From NCBI GenBank assembly GCA_008508345.1, contig QNGE01002656.1:43210-107209 (forward strand): a DNA stretch of 64,000 bases, in the 5' to 3' direction. This stretch comes from Paragonimus westermani. Its lineage: Eukaryota > Platyhelminthes > Trematoda > Plagiorchiida > Troglotrematidae. How positions within the stretch are numbered: the stretch's first letter is position 1; each line of letters begins with the position of its first letter. The notes below the pieces were generated by a model. It saw nothing but the letters and a program-made list of their open reading frames with translations, was not told where the DNA came from and did not search any database. The position numbers and the translations under genes were made by a program. Positions 10,024-25,000 of this stretch are shown in pieces.

Positions 10024-13000
10024 GTGGATTATTCGATTACAACGGTCCATTCTACCTTCAAGTTAACTTACACTAGTTTCATATGCAACCAACATACTTT
10101 ATTCGTGGAGGCCATGAATAATTAAATCGGTTCACTGCAACTAGTGATAAAGTTAACTTTTTACTAATGTAACGTATTCTAGCCATAATGTTATTTGCCA
10201 AAGAATATTGTAATACGTTGTTTTGAAATAAATCTATGTTTATGTCATATCTCACCTGTGCTCCATTTTCATGCCATTAATGTCGGACTACACTCAGGCG
10301 TAAAGCGACACACCAAAACAATTTTACTGGATAATGAAACAAAGAATTCAGTCGACAAACAAACATTGTGATTGTTTGGTTTGAATAAGTAATTCGACGG
10401 AAAACAAAACACTGAATAGTGTCTCTCACACTTGTTTTTTCTACTGTAGTTCTTAAAATATCTGTACTCCACCTTGGAAGGTCAGTTTTGTTTATTAAAT
10501 TTCCTTTGGTTTCTATATTTTTACGTGAAGCCGTGGTTTGGAGAAGACGGAAAACTTGCGCTTCAACCAAATCCAACCCGAAGCATACCCAGCCGATTTC
10601 CGCTTTGGGACGACCAATTTAATCCTATCCCGGATGCACTGAAGACGGATTACATTCCAGTAAGCGGAAAAGGGGACACACTACAAACGTCTTGGGTTTA
10701 GTTGATAGCAGTCACTGATGACTGCAGCCTGTAGATTAAGAACTAACAAATTCACATTTGCAGCAGCCGAACGAACAAGGTGTGCTCACGACTAGCCGAA
10801 ATGGTGTCCTCTAAGGATAAGTTCTCGTTTTGCGTTCATGGCTGATATGGGCTTGGCAGTGTGTAAAGAAAACATACGCCAGCAATTTTTGTTTGTGCCC
10901 TAAACTTTCCCTGTCTGATTTCTGCCGGCTTATAGCTTCACTAAAACTGATGGCACGATGAGTTGTTGTCTCGGGGTAAACAAAAGAAATTGGTCACTGA
11001 CGGAAACCAAACCTTAAGTATAAAGTGTCATTATCAATGGCAACTCGTTCGTTATTTTTTATTTACTTATCTATTTATATTTTATTGACACCACTTCTTA
11101 CGGTCAGCTCAGTTTACTTTCTGTGTGGTAATTTCTCAAAATAAACATGGTATCACTAAAACTGATGAACGCTGGGTTATAAGTCGTAGTCTGCGTAAAC
11201 GTGTAAACATTTTAAGCGAGAACCATTGTGGTCGTACAAACGTCAGTACATAAATTTGTGGATAGTGCCTGTTCCTTTACTCGGTTGCAGGAAGCCAGTT
11301 TGGTCTTGGAACAAAGAGTACACAGTTTCGCAGATACCAGTAAACACCGCCGATTATTGATTACTTTCGGCTGCAATGTGTTTTGTTTGCCAATGTTGCA
11401 TCGAGTTCTTCGCTTGTTTTCAGAACATCCCAATGTGAATCTTGTAGAGGCCGAGGTTGTTACATCACTTCTTAAAGTTTGTCTACACGGTTACTGTCTG
11501 TTGAGTTCTAGCAAGATCGAAACTCCAACCAGTTGCTTTTTTGGAGGAAACTGGCTGGAAATTCCTTCTGAATGCGAAAGCCGTGGTCAAGTATGAGTAA
11601 TGTTCAACGTGAAATTAAGTAATTGTTAACAGACCATGTCTGAGTAGAGGTTGGATAACATTTACCCTTTCAAATATAATTCACCTGGCTTCTAACAGGT
11701 TATGTGTGACTGCAGCTTTGTATTCTAATTTCAACTGAAAATCTTGTTTAGTGATCTTAGTACGTTCACTCAGCGTTGTGTTGCTTGGTGTTTTAAGATT
11801 AATTGTTCAGTACTCATTCTTTGACGCTTGTCCACTTCGCAGCCTTTATCCCGTGAAAACCTGCGACATTACCTGGCATCCACCCAAAAGTGCAATGAGT
11901 TGCCCTACCCGAAGAATGCAACCCTCGGAGGACGGCTTCGACGAGCACCTGGTATTGGAGTACTTCATGGTTCCAGTGTTCACTTACTTCAGGTTGAACT
12001 ACACCTGCTCAAATTTGATTTCCATCCTCTTTACAGCTGGGAGCATGTTTACGCACAAAATCTTCAGGATGTTGTACAAGCTTATGAGAACGAAGTGGCA
12101 CGAGACCAAGTCAATGCATGCATTCAGCGGGTAAATGAGACTAATATTTATTGCTGCCGTTACAAATGAAGAAAAGACATATCAGACATTAGACGTTCAA
12201 CTTGGCTCAAAACTGTCTCTTTGTTCTGGTAGTACATTATTTTAGCCCATTGTGTGGGACATAAAAGTAGTTACAATTATTATCCATACATATCTGATCA
12301 ACAAATCTCATTGCAATTTTCAATATCATTTCCATTCGACATTACGATTTTGAATATTGCTTTTGAGAATATGAGAGAGATTTTGTCACTTTGAATTTTG
12401 CCGTGTTTCTTTATACGGTCCCTACTTGCTTCTTTTTTTCAGATACGTGCATTGAAACGGGCTTTGCAGCAAATAAATGAAAAACGCCAAGCATCCCCCG
12501 TAATAATTTGTTCACACTTGAATGCTTTTTCATGAGAACTGGAGGAATTTGGCTGGTTGTGAAATGACTGATTCTCAAAGCTGATATTGACGAATCGATA
12601 CTACATTCACAGGAACAAGGTTTACATTCAGAGGGCATGAACTATAAAGTCTGTTCTGTTCAACAAAAGCTGATGTTCTAACCACGAAGTATCAGCTATT
12701 AGATGTGCCAGTATGGATGTATTAAACGTTTCAGTCGTAGCTAGTTGAGTGTGGTATGCATAAGGCTGTTTTTCTAGCATGAAAAGAATTGTGTAAACGT
12801 TCCTGATAATGACATTCAGTTATATCTGCGTTTCCGAAATAATCTGGGAATTTTAATGCCATTATGACATAATGCTACGCTCAAAGATATACCAGCGCTA
12901 TCCTTATTTATAACCGTGAAGAGTAATTAGATATTAATTTTGCGATCAGATGATTGTAATTTATCACTTTTGGTGGCTGAATCTTCTTTGGGTTGCTCAA

Positions 13001-16000
13001 CAGTATTTGTCGCGGAAGTCCAGCATATTTTAGACTCATCTAACTTAAATCTAATTTCGAACTACAACACAATAGACGAGTGTGCTGAAACAACTGACTG
13101 AGAGGAAATAAAAATTTGGAGTAATTGCCTTATAACCCACGGTAAGTGTCAAATTTCTATGGCGCTTTGGTGTCAGCACCTCTTTTTATTCACTCTTGTC
13201 TTCAAGTGACATCATACCACACATTTACTGGTGGCTTGGCAGCCAAAAAAGGTAAATTGACATCAATTGAAAGGACATTACGGGTTTGTTTGTTCGTATA
13301 TAACCTCCACTAAACTTTCTCTGAAACACAGTCACTGGGTTCAACCCAACCCTCAAGTTTCTTGCCATCCCTCATCAATTCTGATTGGCATTGGCCACTC
13401 ATTGTGCTCACGTGTAAAGTGAGCACACGCGCACTGTGATCACTGTGTGTTGTGAACTGGATGACCGAGATGTTTGGGCCTACACTCGTTAACCCATCTG
13501 TCTAGGCTGTGGACACACCTGACAATAAACCGTCCGGCTTGACAACTTGATCTAACCATGTTAGGAAAGCAGCTGTCTGAAAGCCAGAGCACTTCAAGCA
13601 AGTTGTGAGGGCCGGACTAAAGACAACGTCGAGGGTGTGAACTTTACCTGTTGAATGGTGGCAGAATAAAACTGGCAATAACTGGCTAAGGACGACTGTT
13701 ACGGCCTAACTGCGGTGAACACGAGCCGTGTATTGTGGTAACAGAATTAAAAAGGGCAGAAAAAACTGCGTTATAACAACAGCTCCTGTCCTCTGCAGCA
13801 CTGGTCTTGTTGGAAGCGATAATCTTCATAAATCCTGGACCAGACGGAGTCACTAGTTTTCGGTTACGAATTTCTACTGAAGTGCGGTAGTTGCCACTCT
13901 GTCGGACTCGTATTCAGCCACCAACACATTCCTGATGAGTTTTAACAAGAAATAAACTCGAGTTCCATGCTTCGTTCTAAAACAGGTACTTCACAAAAGT
14001 ATTTCTCTGAATAAAAATGATGGTCAACAGTCAATGATGTCCCATGTGCGTATATACTGCTGGAGTACACTCGCGAACTCTAACAGGAAAATTGCGAGTA
14101 TTCGAAAACATCCACTAAAGTAGGAGAAAAAACGAGGGAGCCAAAAAATGGCTTTTTATGAGAGGCTATGGTGCGTGTTGATGTGCAGCTATTAGTAATG
14201 ACACAATTTGACATCTCCAAATCTATCAGTTCTCTGAATCGCCTTGACAAATTTCCGTATATAGGTGGGCTTTTAACATAAAAACGTAGCATTTCTTACT
14301 CCTCCAGTGTTCTTATGAAATATACTGTACAAATTTTGTATGAGGCCGACAGTTCACTGTTGAAACACTCATTGAATAGCGCATCTATTGATTGTTAATT
14401 TATACCACGGTTTTAATTTATTGATTGCCAACCTTCCTGTACATTACATTTAGGAGAACAATATAGATAGCTCCGTCGCCGCACAGTTGGACAAAAGCAT
14501 CGAAGAGTATGGACGTGAAATAAGGTAAATAATACACTCTTCTTCAAGCTGCTCAATGGGAACCATGTCATTCTTTTGGTAGAGCCGTTGCACCTTAATG
14601 CTGAGTGTCTTCCTTTACATATTGGTCAGGGACACGTCATTAACTTACGTTTTCGACCTGAATAATGGGAGGTTTGCATGCAATCCCGAAGGGGAAAATT
14701 TTTTATTAACAAGTAACGCGTCGTATTTGATGGGGCACGGGCGGATAAGCGGAATCTCGTCAAGTCCCTACATAAGTCACTAGATGCCAATTGCTCACGG
14801 TGAATGTTTTTGGTCATGCTTACCAGGTTTTTATAGCTACGCATATCTTGTGCACGTGGCATCCACAATTCTTCTCTATCATCACATATATACATATATA
14901 GTGATTGAAAAAGGGCCACACACCAAGTAATGAACAATTTATTGTGATGTTTCAAATGCCCACTAGGATCCGTTATCAAACATATATATATATATATACA
15001 TTCTGGGCATATTCACAGGCCAAGCACTAGTTTGATTAGAGCCATCTTCCAAAAAGTAGGAAGTACAAAATCAATTTGTGGTTGCCTTGAATAGGGCATT
15101 CTTCGTTCACTAAGATGAGGAGGGTTTACGGTTATGACCCGTTCCACCGTTCATCACCGTTCGTAATGATGAACGAATCTAGCGCAATTGGCTCCGGTGA
15201 CGTCGCATCTAGCAAAAATGACTACTCTTTCCAGGGCCTGCATTCTCCACTGCTGTCGACTTCTCACACATTGAGGATCTCCGTTTACTATTATCTAGTG
15301 GTACATCCGCAGCTATCCTTTAACTCTGGCTTTCACCATGCTCCAGACATTCTCAACTGGATTCAACATTGGTGAACAGGGTGCCAATCGTAAGGTTTGT
15401 CCTCCATTATATAAGTCCTCAGCAAACACCTTCTGGTTCGGTGTGACACGGTGCCTTGTCGTATATCAGCACACTTTCGGACAGGAGTATTGGTCCTCAT
15501 CTGATCTAGCAGGGTTCGCAACCAGCCCTTGCAATCATTACTGTATTATACTCCCCGCCTCGTCGTATAGCCTACCATCGAGTTTGCTGTTATACCTCCA
15601 ATCAAATGAAGATTACGACCTTGGCTGTTTATTACAGAGACGCATGCTTTGAAAGTCCCATTGACCTCGTACAGAACAAACTGAAGTTTGTCTGGCCTAT
15701 CCAGCATTTGCATAACACTCCATCATTCAATAGGTGAACAGTCGTCATAACTCCAAATTCTCATTTGAGTTTATACCAACGGGTACTTGACGGCTATGCA
15801 CCGGCCATCCAAGTATCGATTAATGGTTGTGGCCATGGTAGGTGCAGCGTCTGAACAAACCGTTTTTGGTGATATAATATCGGGTCAGCCAGCCTAATTC
15901 CGATAGCCTCGGCAGTACAAAGTATTCTGATTCGGACAGCTTTTGATAGGTTGCCTGACAGGCGATATACCACTCTGAAGGCTTCATCGTTTTAGTCGAC

Positions 16001-19000
16001 AAGTCCTTCTCGAACTCAGTCTTGACGCGCAATGTCAAAAATTGCTGTGTAATCGTTGGGTTCACGGAAATCCACTCCAATGATTCTGTCAGAATTTTGC
16101 TTCTCTGTCCTTTATGATCCCTAGCTTCATAACTGATGCAATCCACATGAAGCCACTTGTAAGCAGTATTACACTTGACTCTGTTCAGAAGGGCAACCGT
16201 ACGCCACTCATCGCCTCTTTCGAGTGCTTCGATAATACTTCTGCGTGTCCAGGGATTGATGCGAGTGTACTTGTGTCCGCCAACCATGTGTGCGAGGGTA
16301 CTAATGAAAATGTTTTCACAAACTGGCTCACTCTCGCATTACAGTTTGAAGTCTACCAGGACCCCGAACCCCACTTCCATTGAACGTGATATTCACAGAC
16401 ACCCCTAACCAATCGCAACCCTCTACCTGTCAAAGGAACCAATAGGACCCGCGGTTTGATAAATTAGTAGGAACAGGGTCAGGTGATCTGTGCTCTACTT
16501 TGACTGCTAACCCCGTTCTCAATAAACAAATCCGTCGACACTCTTCGAATAACTTAAACCGCTAACTCTACCAAAGTAGCCAATGCGAATTACTCTACTT
16601 AAGATTGGTTGTCCCTTACGGTTAGTTGGGCCAATCGCGTTCTTGCCGTCACGTCCAAGATTCTCAGGGGGGAATTCGAATGCATCAAAGTGATTTGCTT
16701 TGGAATGTAATGAAAAATCTTGTACCTAAAATGACAGTAGATATGGAAAAAGGTATAGTATTCCAAAACTACTGCAAGGACCGACAGGTTTTCCTGACTG
16801 TCTGAACACACCCTCTTATTGAGGTCATGTCTTATATCTCGTCTTCCACACACCTTTTCATTTCTTACTGCAAACTTTAATTTAATTAACTTCTTGTTGA
16901 TAAACGGTGCGATTTGGTTAATATAAAGTAATCATTGCATGGCTGACTGCAGCTGTCGCATTCAAATAAATTTTACAGCCAATTATGGTATTATCTTACT
17001 AGTTGGAAGGAGTGAATGAACATTTGGGCACGATTATCCGGTCGTGAAGTTGACAACGCATTAGAAAATACAATTACTTTGTGGAACCGTAAGCCGGAGT
17101 TTAAGCTTTGGTCATGGGGGAGATATCCACCTAACAAGTGCGGACCTCAATTCTAGGGCTTTTTTTCCCCAAAAATGGTAGGCCGGAAAGTCTTCTGACT
17201 GAAAACTCAACCACTGAACTCAAGTTTTTTTTACTTGCTGCTTTGTCCTACTAAGTTTATCGAGCGATTGTAATTTTGAAAGAAATCATGATTTAATGCT
17301 GACGAACTTTTGTCATTGTTAAAGAGGAGATGACAGAAACAGCACTAAGGGTAAACTTGTGAGAAAGGAAAATTGGACGCATCGAATGTTCAATGAACAA
17401 TCTCTGTTTGAATGAATTCACTGAGACTAGAAATGTCCAATGGATGCATGGGCAAATAGTTTTTATTTTGGACAGAATTGTTTCAGACCATGGTCAGTGA
17501 AGCTGGAGATAAGAAAGACCTTTCGACGAAGGTGTTCTGATTTCGCCTTAATCAACTAGTGTACGATTAGTGTAATGCATTATGTTGCACCAAAGTAGAT
17601 TACAGTTTTAAGCCTGGCTGTACTCTGACTGTCTCGCATATTAAGCTGCAAACCAGTCTACAGACTTCCTCTGAAAGTACTGCAGTTCAGTTCAAGCTAA
17701 ATACAGTGAGTGTATTATTGCTTTCGAGGTCATAACTCATAATAGTCGACCGACAGAATATGGAGAGCTCTTGAGCTTTATAGCGTAAAGTGTCGTTAGT
17801 GGTGTATTGTTGTGTGAGCTGGGAGTATAGCTTACACACGTTTTGTCATCATGGTAGCTAACACAATCAACACAACTTCATGTCGGTCTATACCTACTGC
17901 TGGCGTTGTTACTTCTAGTGATTCGGAACGCCTTAACAGCCATCCGAGAGAATAAGTTAACACGCGCAACACTGAACCACCGAACCACGAATCTTCCCAA
18001 CTACTACCAGCTAGTAGAATCAGAAGAATTCTGCATGCGGTTGAACGTATCAAGTACAATAATCTTTTAAACATTCTTTTTATTTGGTGGCTGATCTTCG
18101 TCATTCCTACAATAAAGTAAGTAGTAACGGGTGATTTCTGTAAATGAGATCTTTAGTTTCGGAAAGTTGTCCCTAGTTTATATGATTTTATGACTGTTTT
18201 AAGTCAGAAGTAACTGAGTAAAATCCTTTTGGCAATACGATTGAATATTTGGTGTCATTTATCAGAGATCGTCGTTTACTAGGATTATCGGTAACGAAAA
18301 CAAAATGTAGCTGGTCTGTGTGAGTGCTAGTCTGAGTGAGCGTGTGCCAAGCGTTAGTTTTAATGAACGTTTATTGCCATCTGTAAGACACTCGTAATTG
18401 GAGCCTTACACTTAGTGACTGAGGTAGGTGGATATGTTGGTCAGTAAACAGTAGTAACTTTACGTAACAAATTTTGGACCGGAAAGATAAACAATTTACC
18501 ACCAACAGAATTTCACTCTGATACGAACACTCCGTTCATTTTCTATTTAGCTTGATGCGATGTGCACGAAATCACGCTGAATCTGTTCACCGAGGTCTTC
18601 TGGCCTCAACACTAAGAGCTTGGAAACGAGTCAAATCAGCCAGACAGGTATCAGGATGCGTTAACACGACCATACGACTTAAAATAATCAGGTAGGTTTA
18701 TTCATTTTAGTACTAGTCCAGAATAAATTCATAACTCCTTCGTCCGTCTGACTTTTCGGCAACTTTTCTTTGATTATACCTGCCGTAAATATTAATTTTT
18801 CACTGTTACTTCCCGTTTATTACAACAGACAGGCCGTAGACGAGTTTGAGGAGAAAAAGGAATGGAATCAAGAATTGGACGAACTGGTGACCGAAGCTCA
18901 AAAACGGCATGAATACTGCAACATACGATTAAGGGAACAGTATCTGGAAGAACTGGACAAATACAAACAAGCTAAGAGAAAACATGTAAGAACCCGGAAA

Positions 19001-22000
19001 AGGATTACGTAATATCCATGGATTGCATTTTACTTTCTGTTACTGTGTCATTTTTTATGTAATCAGAAGAGAGAAAACTATGAATATTATGATTTGCAGA
19101 GTACGTGGTTGAAGAAGTCGCAGAATCTGACTTCCAGAAGAGTCAAGCTGAGTGAGTGTTTTAGTTATCTGACGAAGTTGTCTGAGAAGTGAGAAATAAA
19201 ATAGACTAATGTGAGGAATACTGAAGACGCTACCTTACCCTCATGCATGAAATGACTGTTTTTCAGAACTGCAGTGGAAGCCGTAAGGATTATGCATTAC
19301 TTTTACTGAAAATTCGATTGTCACTTTTCGAGGTCCAGGCAGATTTCCTTCTGTTGAGATGACAATCAAGCAGCAAAGCAAACTAGTGATGTAATATGTC
19401 TCTAATATTGCTGATTATTATCTCCAAACTAGAGCTTTTACTCATTCTTCTCTCCAACTGTCCGCCTATTGTTACCCGTGGTGGAAACAATATTACGATA
19501 TGCAACTCAGTCAGTGCATTAACATTCAAAAGAAAGAATCATGACAAAATGTTTCCAAGAAATATCGGAGTTGATAAGATCCTCATAGTTTATAACGTTC
19601 TTTTTACATGCAAATCTGGTAATGATCGTAGAATTTTACTACTGCTGACACAACTAATGCCTGCCTTCCTGATAAGGAAACAATCATACATTCACTTGCA
19701 GATGAAAGCACTGGAGCGTCAACGTCAACGAGAATCCAGACAAAAACTAGAGTCAGGGGTGAGTAAATGCATTGATCGTTTGCGTTCTGTATATCAGTAT
19801 GACTAATGCTTCGATTTTTACCAATAAAATCGCCAACCGGTGCTTAATTTACAAACTGAAGAATATAGGAGCTTAAATCAAGCTATTCTGGATTTTCGTT
19901 GTACTGAACCTCAGTCATTTTCAAGCAAACACATTTTTGAGTAATTCGCATTCGAAACGATTTTTGCCATATATATTTGTTTGGAAAGTTTTGTGTTGAT
20001 GTAGTATTGGAGTAACACACGATACAACCTATGTATTGGCTACAGATTAAACCCTAATTCATCTTATCTTTTGTAAACCTTATTTCTTCGCATGATAGTG
20101 ACCTTTATTCTAACTCATATGATAGCTGGGCCAAACGGCGTTTGTGACTTAGATGTCAGTTTTAGCGATGGTTAGACAAATCAAAGAGCCTTGATCCGTA
20201 AAGTTACTATGTTATCGCGTCCATCTTAATACTAAACTGTAAAATTTGGTATGTGAATTCCTGCCTTTTCATGTTCTATCGCTCTCTTATTTAAAACTAT
20301 GATACGGACTACTCAGTTGATGCAACCGACTGCTGCTGAACATGTGGGTGTTACGTTGACTAGTTAGTTACAGAAGAAGACATGAAGCAATTGCCTTGTA
20401 ACAGTTAAATCACGGGTTAGTCACTTGTACATTCTGGCTGATGGTGTTGGTAATAGTGTGAGTACTGATCACTAATTTTCGAAAACGTACCCGAATATGA
20501 ACGAATAAACATTTTAGAGCATTGTAAAACGCAAACGTCTGTTGTGGGGCCTAGGTGTATCTCAGGTCATTACATCACAAATGCAGCTTGTCTACCATAT
20601 ACTATATTGCTGTATATTTTGTGTTTAATTAAATAGTCAACACACAGATAATGAATGCTTCGTCAAACAAGCTTCACTGTTTTCGAATGTAAAATAATTT
20701 GGAAGACATTTCTCTCCAAACCACCTCATCCGTTGACACAGAAGCCAAGCGTTCCACCTGGACTCTGTCTAGGGAAATTGGAGTATATAGAAAATAGTCA
20801 AGTCCACTGAGGAAAATACTGTCGTTGTCTGATCAGGCTCTCTGTGACGGAATGACAACTTCTACGACGAGGCAGTGAGAACTGCAGGAAACTATTTGCA
20901 AAAACAAACAATCTGCGAAAAAGTCAATTAGATTAGTCTTGACAGAATATAAATACCTTGCTGATGGTTGCATAATGTTTAGCACAGGAGTTTCCGAATT
21001 CATGCTGCAGCTCGTCCTGTTCTCTCTAGATCGGGGCTTGTTTCTATTCTGTAGGTTTGCTTAACATTTAAGTATAACTTTGAGCCACTAATGAAGTAGC
21101 GGTGATGATAGTGTCAAATAATGTAGCTTGCTACACACTAACGGCAAAACAAAGGGTTTAAATGTATTAATCGGTTCATTCTGATGTAGACCCAGCAGTT
21201 TACACACCATATTATCAATCAGACACAAGCGGCTCATCCACTTCCTCTCATTAGGAATGTAAAGTGATCAAGTTACTTTATTTTAGCTTCAGTGAGCAAG
21301 ACTCACGTGACCAAAGGAATGATCACCTCTCAAGTATTATTCTGAAACTCACTAATCATGGATACGTCTCAGTGACAAACGCTATACTGTCAATTCTCGA
21401 TGGGGTCGAAACAGCCGTCTACCGCTTCTGCGGCGGTGACTGGGGCTGACTGCTTCTAATTAGTATCCTGATTGTCAAATGTGCAAAAGCAGCTATATCG
21501 ATGCGTTCCAGCACTGAGTTGTACTTTAGTTCATCGGACCATAAAGAAGACGCTGCGATATGTTAACATTTAGTTTTATGAGGAAGCACACAATATAGGA
21601 GACATCACTGTAACAGAAGCATACCAGATTGGTCCTATTAACTTAACTTGTTTAGTTGTTATTCGACAAAAGTGACTTTTGTATCCTGACACTCTTTAGT
21701 TGCCGTCGGAAATGTGGAATTAAATAGACATCATCAGGCTGTGTTGTTGACTTATCCCTTGAACCCAACTATCGGTCACAGTTACATCTTTTAATAAATT
21801 GTTGTTATTCAATCGTTTTAAATAGAATGTTACATCAAATCAAAGTAAAAATTTGTTATGGCACTGGTCTGCTTAAAGCTAATGGCTTGTTCCCGCTAAT
21901 CACTGTTGTTATCTGTCTTTCCAGGGAGCTGAAACCTCACTGAATGAACTCGAGAAAGAAGATACCCGAATTTTGGCTAGGGGTCATCCCGGTAGACCAC

Positions 22001-25000
22001 CTACACCACCTCCGCAATTCAATGCAACTTGGGTCAGAGAGCGAGCAGAACAACAGATGAAAAAGTGTCGCAGGTTTCCTGGAGAACCTAAGATTAGCGT
22101 TAGTCTTACAGAATCAATGGAGGTGACCCCCGAAGTGACATGCACAAAGTTAGAGCAATAAATTATCTGACATTTGTCTCATTTACGGTCGTTTGGTTAC
22201 CAACCAATGACGCTTACGGGATGATATTGGTTTGTATTCAAATGTCGGGTTGTACATCTACATCCTAAGCACCCTTGACGTCGTGTATATCGGTATCCTC
22301 AAAGGAGGTCAATGCATAACTACAATATCAAAAGATCCGTTACCTCCATGCATTTAGTGAACTACCAAATAAAGAATTCAAAAACGTTCCGGGTGAGCTT
22401 TAATTTAAGTTAATCCTTCACTAGATCAAAAATGACAAAACTATATCGACCACGTTGGTTTGGTTATTTGCCTGTATTCCCCGTGGTTGGAATTTTTGCT
22501 CGAAGTGCTTCTGCTGAACCGATTTCAGACTGGTATAACTGATAATTAAAGAACATCTTAGTAAAACTATCCAAGGATTGGCAAACACCCGTTGTTTTAA
22601 TAGGCTTATTTTTTGTGCTAGAGTAAGGGTTCTCAACAGCCGATATGCGAGCGACGCTCTCAAATCATTAAGCTGAACGGTTACGTCAAGAGGTTGATAC
22701 TGCAGGACGATAGTACCTTTTCACCCAACCCAACTAACTGGAAATAGGTAGGCTGAAACGAAAAATAAAATACAAACACTTAAAGAGTCAGTTAAAGTCT
22801 GCGTCGTCAACATAGCCTTCCCATGCACAATGCAGACCATCTGGTGACCTCTGTGCTCATCAGGTTGATCACACGGAGTATCTCAGGCGAGTATCTGAAC
22901 GGGATTCTTTCTGAAGGCAAGTGTCCATACAACCGACCTATGTGAGATCCTGCGGACAGTCTATCGTACCACTTTAAAAAGTATGTCATGCAGCTCAAAA
23001 AACTGGCGCGCCATCACAAGAGGCAGAGGTGTTGTTCACCGCTATCTAAGATTTTTGACTTGACTGACACACGATCTGTTACTTGCTTAACAACAAAGCA
23101 TTGTGTGCGTCTAACGTTTCTGTCCAAGCTTAACTTTTATTGCTTCACCCTATTGCCACCGAAGATAACACAACGCTGTCGATAACATTTCAACACCGCA
23201 TCTTTGAGCTCAGCGTTACCACGTTTGATGAAAGTATCAAACAGAGCTGAAGTAGTTGGACTTCGTTTGATCGTCGCAAACTGCGGTCCCCGTCATCCAT
23301 CTACACACATAAACATTTTGGAGTAAATTTAATGGACAACGATTTCTAGGCGACCGTTTTTTGGCATGTTTGTCGTATACGAGCTTCTGACAAACACAGG
23401 CTCATTGCTAGGAAAGACATCGAACATACAAATTAGTAAACATTAATGAAATAGGAGAATGTCATAATAATCTCCCTAGCCTAATGTGTTCAGTTGTTAT
23501 CTGACAAAAGTGTAGGTGATACAATGATACTTGCATCAGAACTGCAGTTGGTGGAAATACGTTAAACTGGGTGAGAGAAACCTTCATGAATTAGCAGGAA
23601 TTTTTACCGTGGAGCAAATTGCAAGTGAATTGCTGAATAAACATGTGACTTGAAGGTTGGCCCCAAGTTGTTTACTGATGAACAGTGGTTAGATGAAGGG
23701 CTCTAGTCGCAGTGGTGGGTATGTGAACAGTCTGTGGAAAATTCACAAAATACAAAGAGTAACATGTGAACTACGTGATTATCACACTCAGTACAATCAC
23801 ATATACAATCACATATTTTGATAGACGTCTTGTCGTTTCTTTAAGTTATACCAGGAGGCAGCCTGTACCAATCTGAGTCCTTTCTTTTTCCAGAGACGAA
23901 GCGGTCCGACGAAGAGAAGTTTCCAACTGTGTGTACTACTTCAAAATTTATTACAACCGAAAATTTGTCGCCGCTACCAAACCACTGTAAGTATTTGACG
24001 TATGTCATCAGTGTGATTCTGTCGTTTTCTTATCCGGAATTAGTTACTCAGAAGACCGCGTGTTTCTTGACTTAAACGCCTAAAACAAACTTAACTTACG
24101 CGATTGTGACTGACTTAAGTGAGAGGTGGGCAACTGATGGTTTGGTGTGATGAATTGAACAGAACTGCCGATTACCTAGCTACTCTGGGCCAGGTTCATA
24201 TCCCGGACTGAAGTCTCGTTGACTCATGGAAGGTAACGGAAATAAACCATTTGGGTTATACTCAGCATCATAAACGTAACGGTTGCTTGGATGACTTCTC
24301 TGTGGCGGTTGTGCCGTCAGTGCCATTACAAAACACCTTCTACAGACTGACCACTCAGTGGACCCTAGAACGGCTTTCAGAGTGTTTTTCAGACCTAAGC
24401 TAAAGCAGGCTCTCAATATTGCGGAAGCCGTTGCAATACATCGACTGAATCTCTCTTTATGCGCTCAGAAACAGTTGGTGACTAACCTTTTACCATGTTG
24501 GTAAGAATGCAACTGGTACTTTTTGTACAGTATTTCAGCTCTTGTTTGTTTTCTGTAGATTTTTCTAATCATATCTGACCTTTCCCACTCAATATGTATG
24601 TATCTTTAACCACCCCTTTATTTCATCAAAATTCTCAATCAGTTGCATTTTGTTGCTTCCGCTTTGGTCACCTGACTGACTGTTTCAATTATTTCTAGAT
24701 TGATTCCGCCTAGCTGCTTGCCCCCCAACTACACAAAGTGTATGTTAATTTCGCAAAAGTAACCGATGAGATGCGAACGAAATGTCATTGCGCAAGACAT
24801 CTCACATGCTACTATTGGCTTTTTTCAAAGTTATCGTTGGAAACCTGAGATAATAAGTCATTTTACTGCGTCATTTATTTGCGGTGTGTCAAATGCTTGG
24901 ATGTAAACGTCTGAACCTATACGTGCTAGGCTTCTCTTCTTCCCGTTTTTGCATCTCCTAACTGGGACTTCTGTTGTCAACGTTGCGTGGTATTCGTGCA

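Larger units (their letters stand above)
10024..11842 (+). other. Introns around CC2D2A exon b
   Basis: Two introns, 10024-10530 (507 bp) and 10660-11842 (1183 bp). The second ends shortly after a diverged SINE tail at 11505-11615. An ORF at 11228-11596 overlaps that SINE and is not considered coding. Confidence 0.7.
14525..18550 (+). other. CC2D2A intron (4026 bp) with transposase fossil
   Basis: Contains an AT microsatellite at 14981-14998, a Tc1/IS630-type transposase relic on the minus strand at 15270-16290, and a plus-strand ORF with a hydrophobic segment at 17849-18115. The rest is unassigned. Confidence 0.75.

Noticed and set aside
11228..11596. 122-codon plus ORF before CC2D2A exon c
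   Set aside because: Its end overlaps a SINE tail and it has no counterpart in CC2D2A.
22123..22161. Ending CC2D2A exon j at 22122 (GTGACC donor), or reading through to the stop at 22159
   Set aside because: The first gives a phase that breaks the next exon; the second would truncate the protein although downstream exons are conserved.
24180..24230. B-box-like GGTTCATATCCCGG
   Set aside because: No A box at a suitable distance and no family tail.
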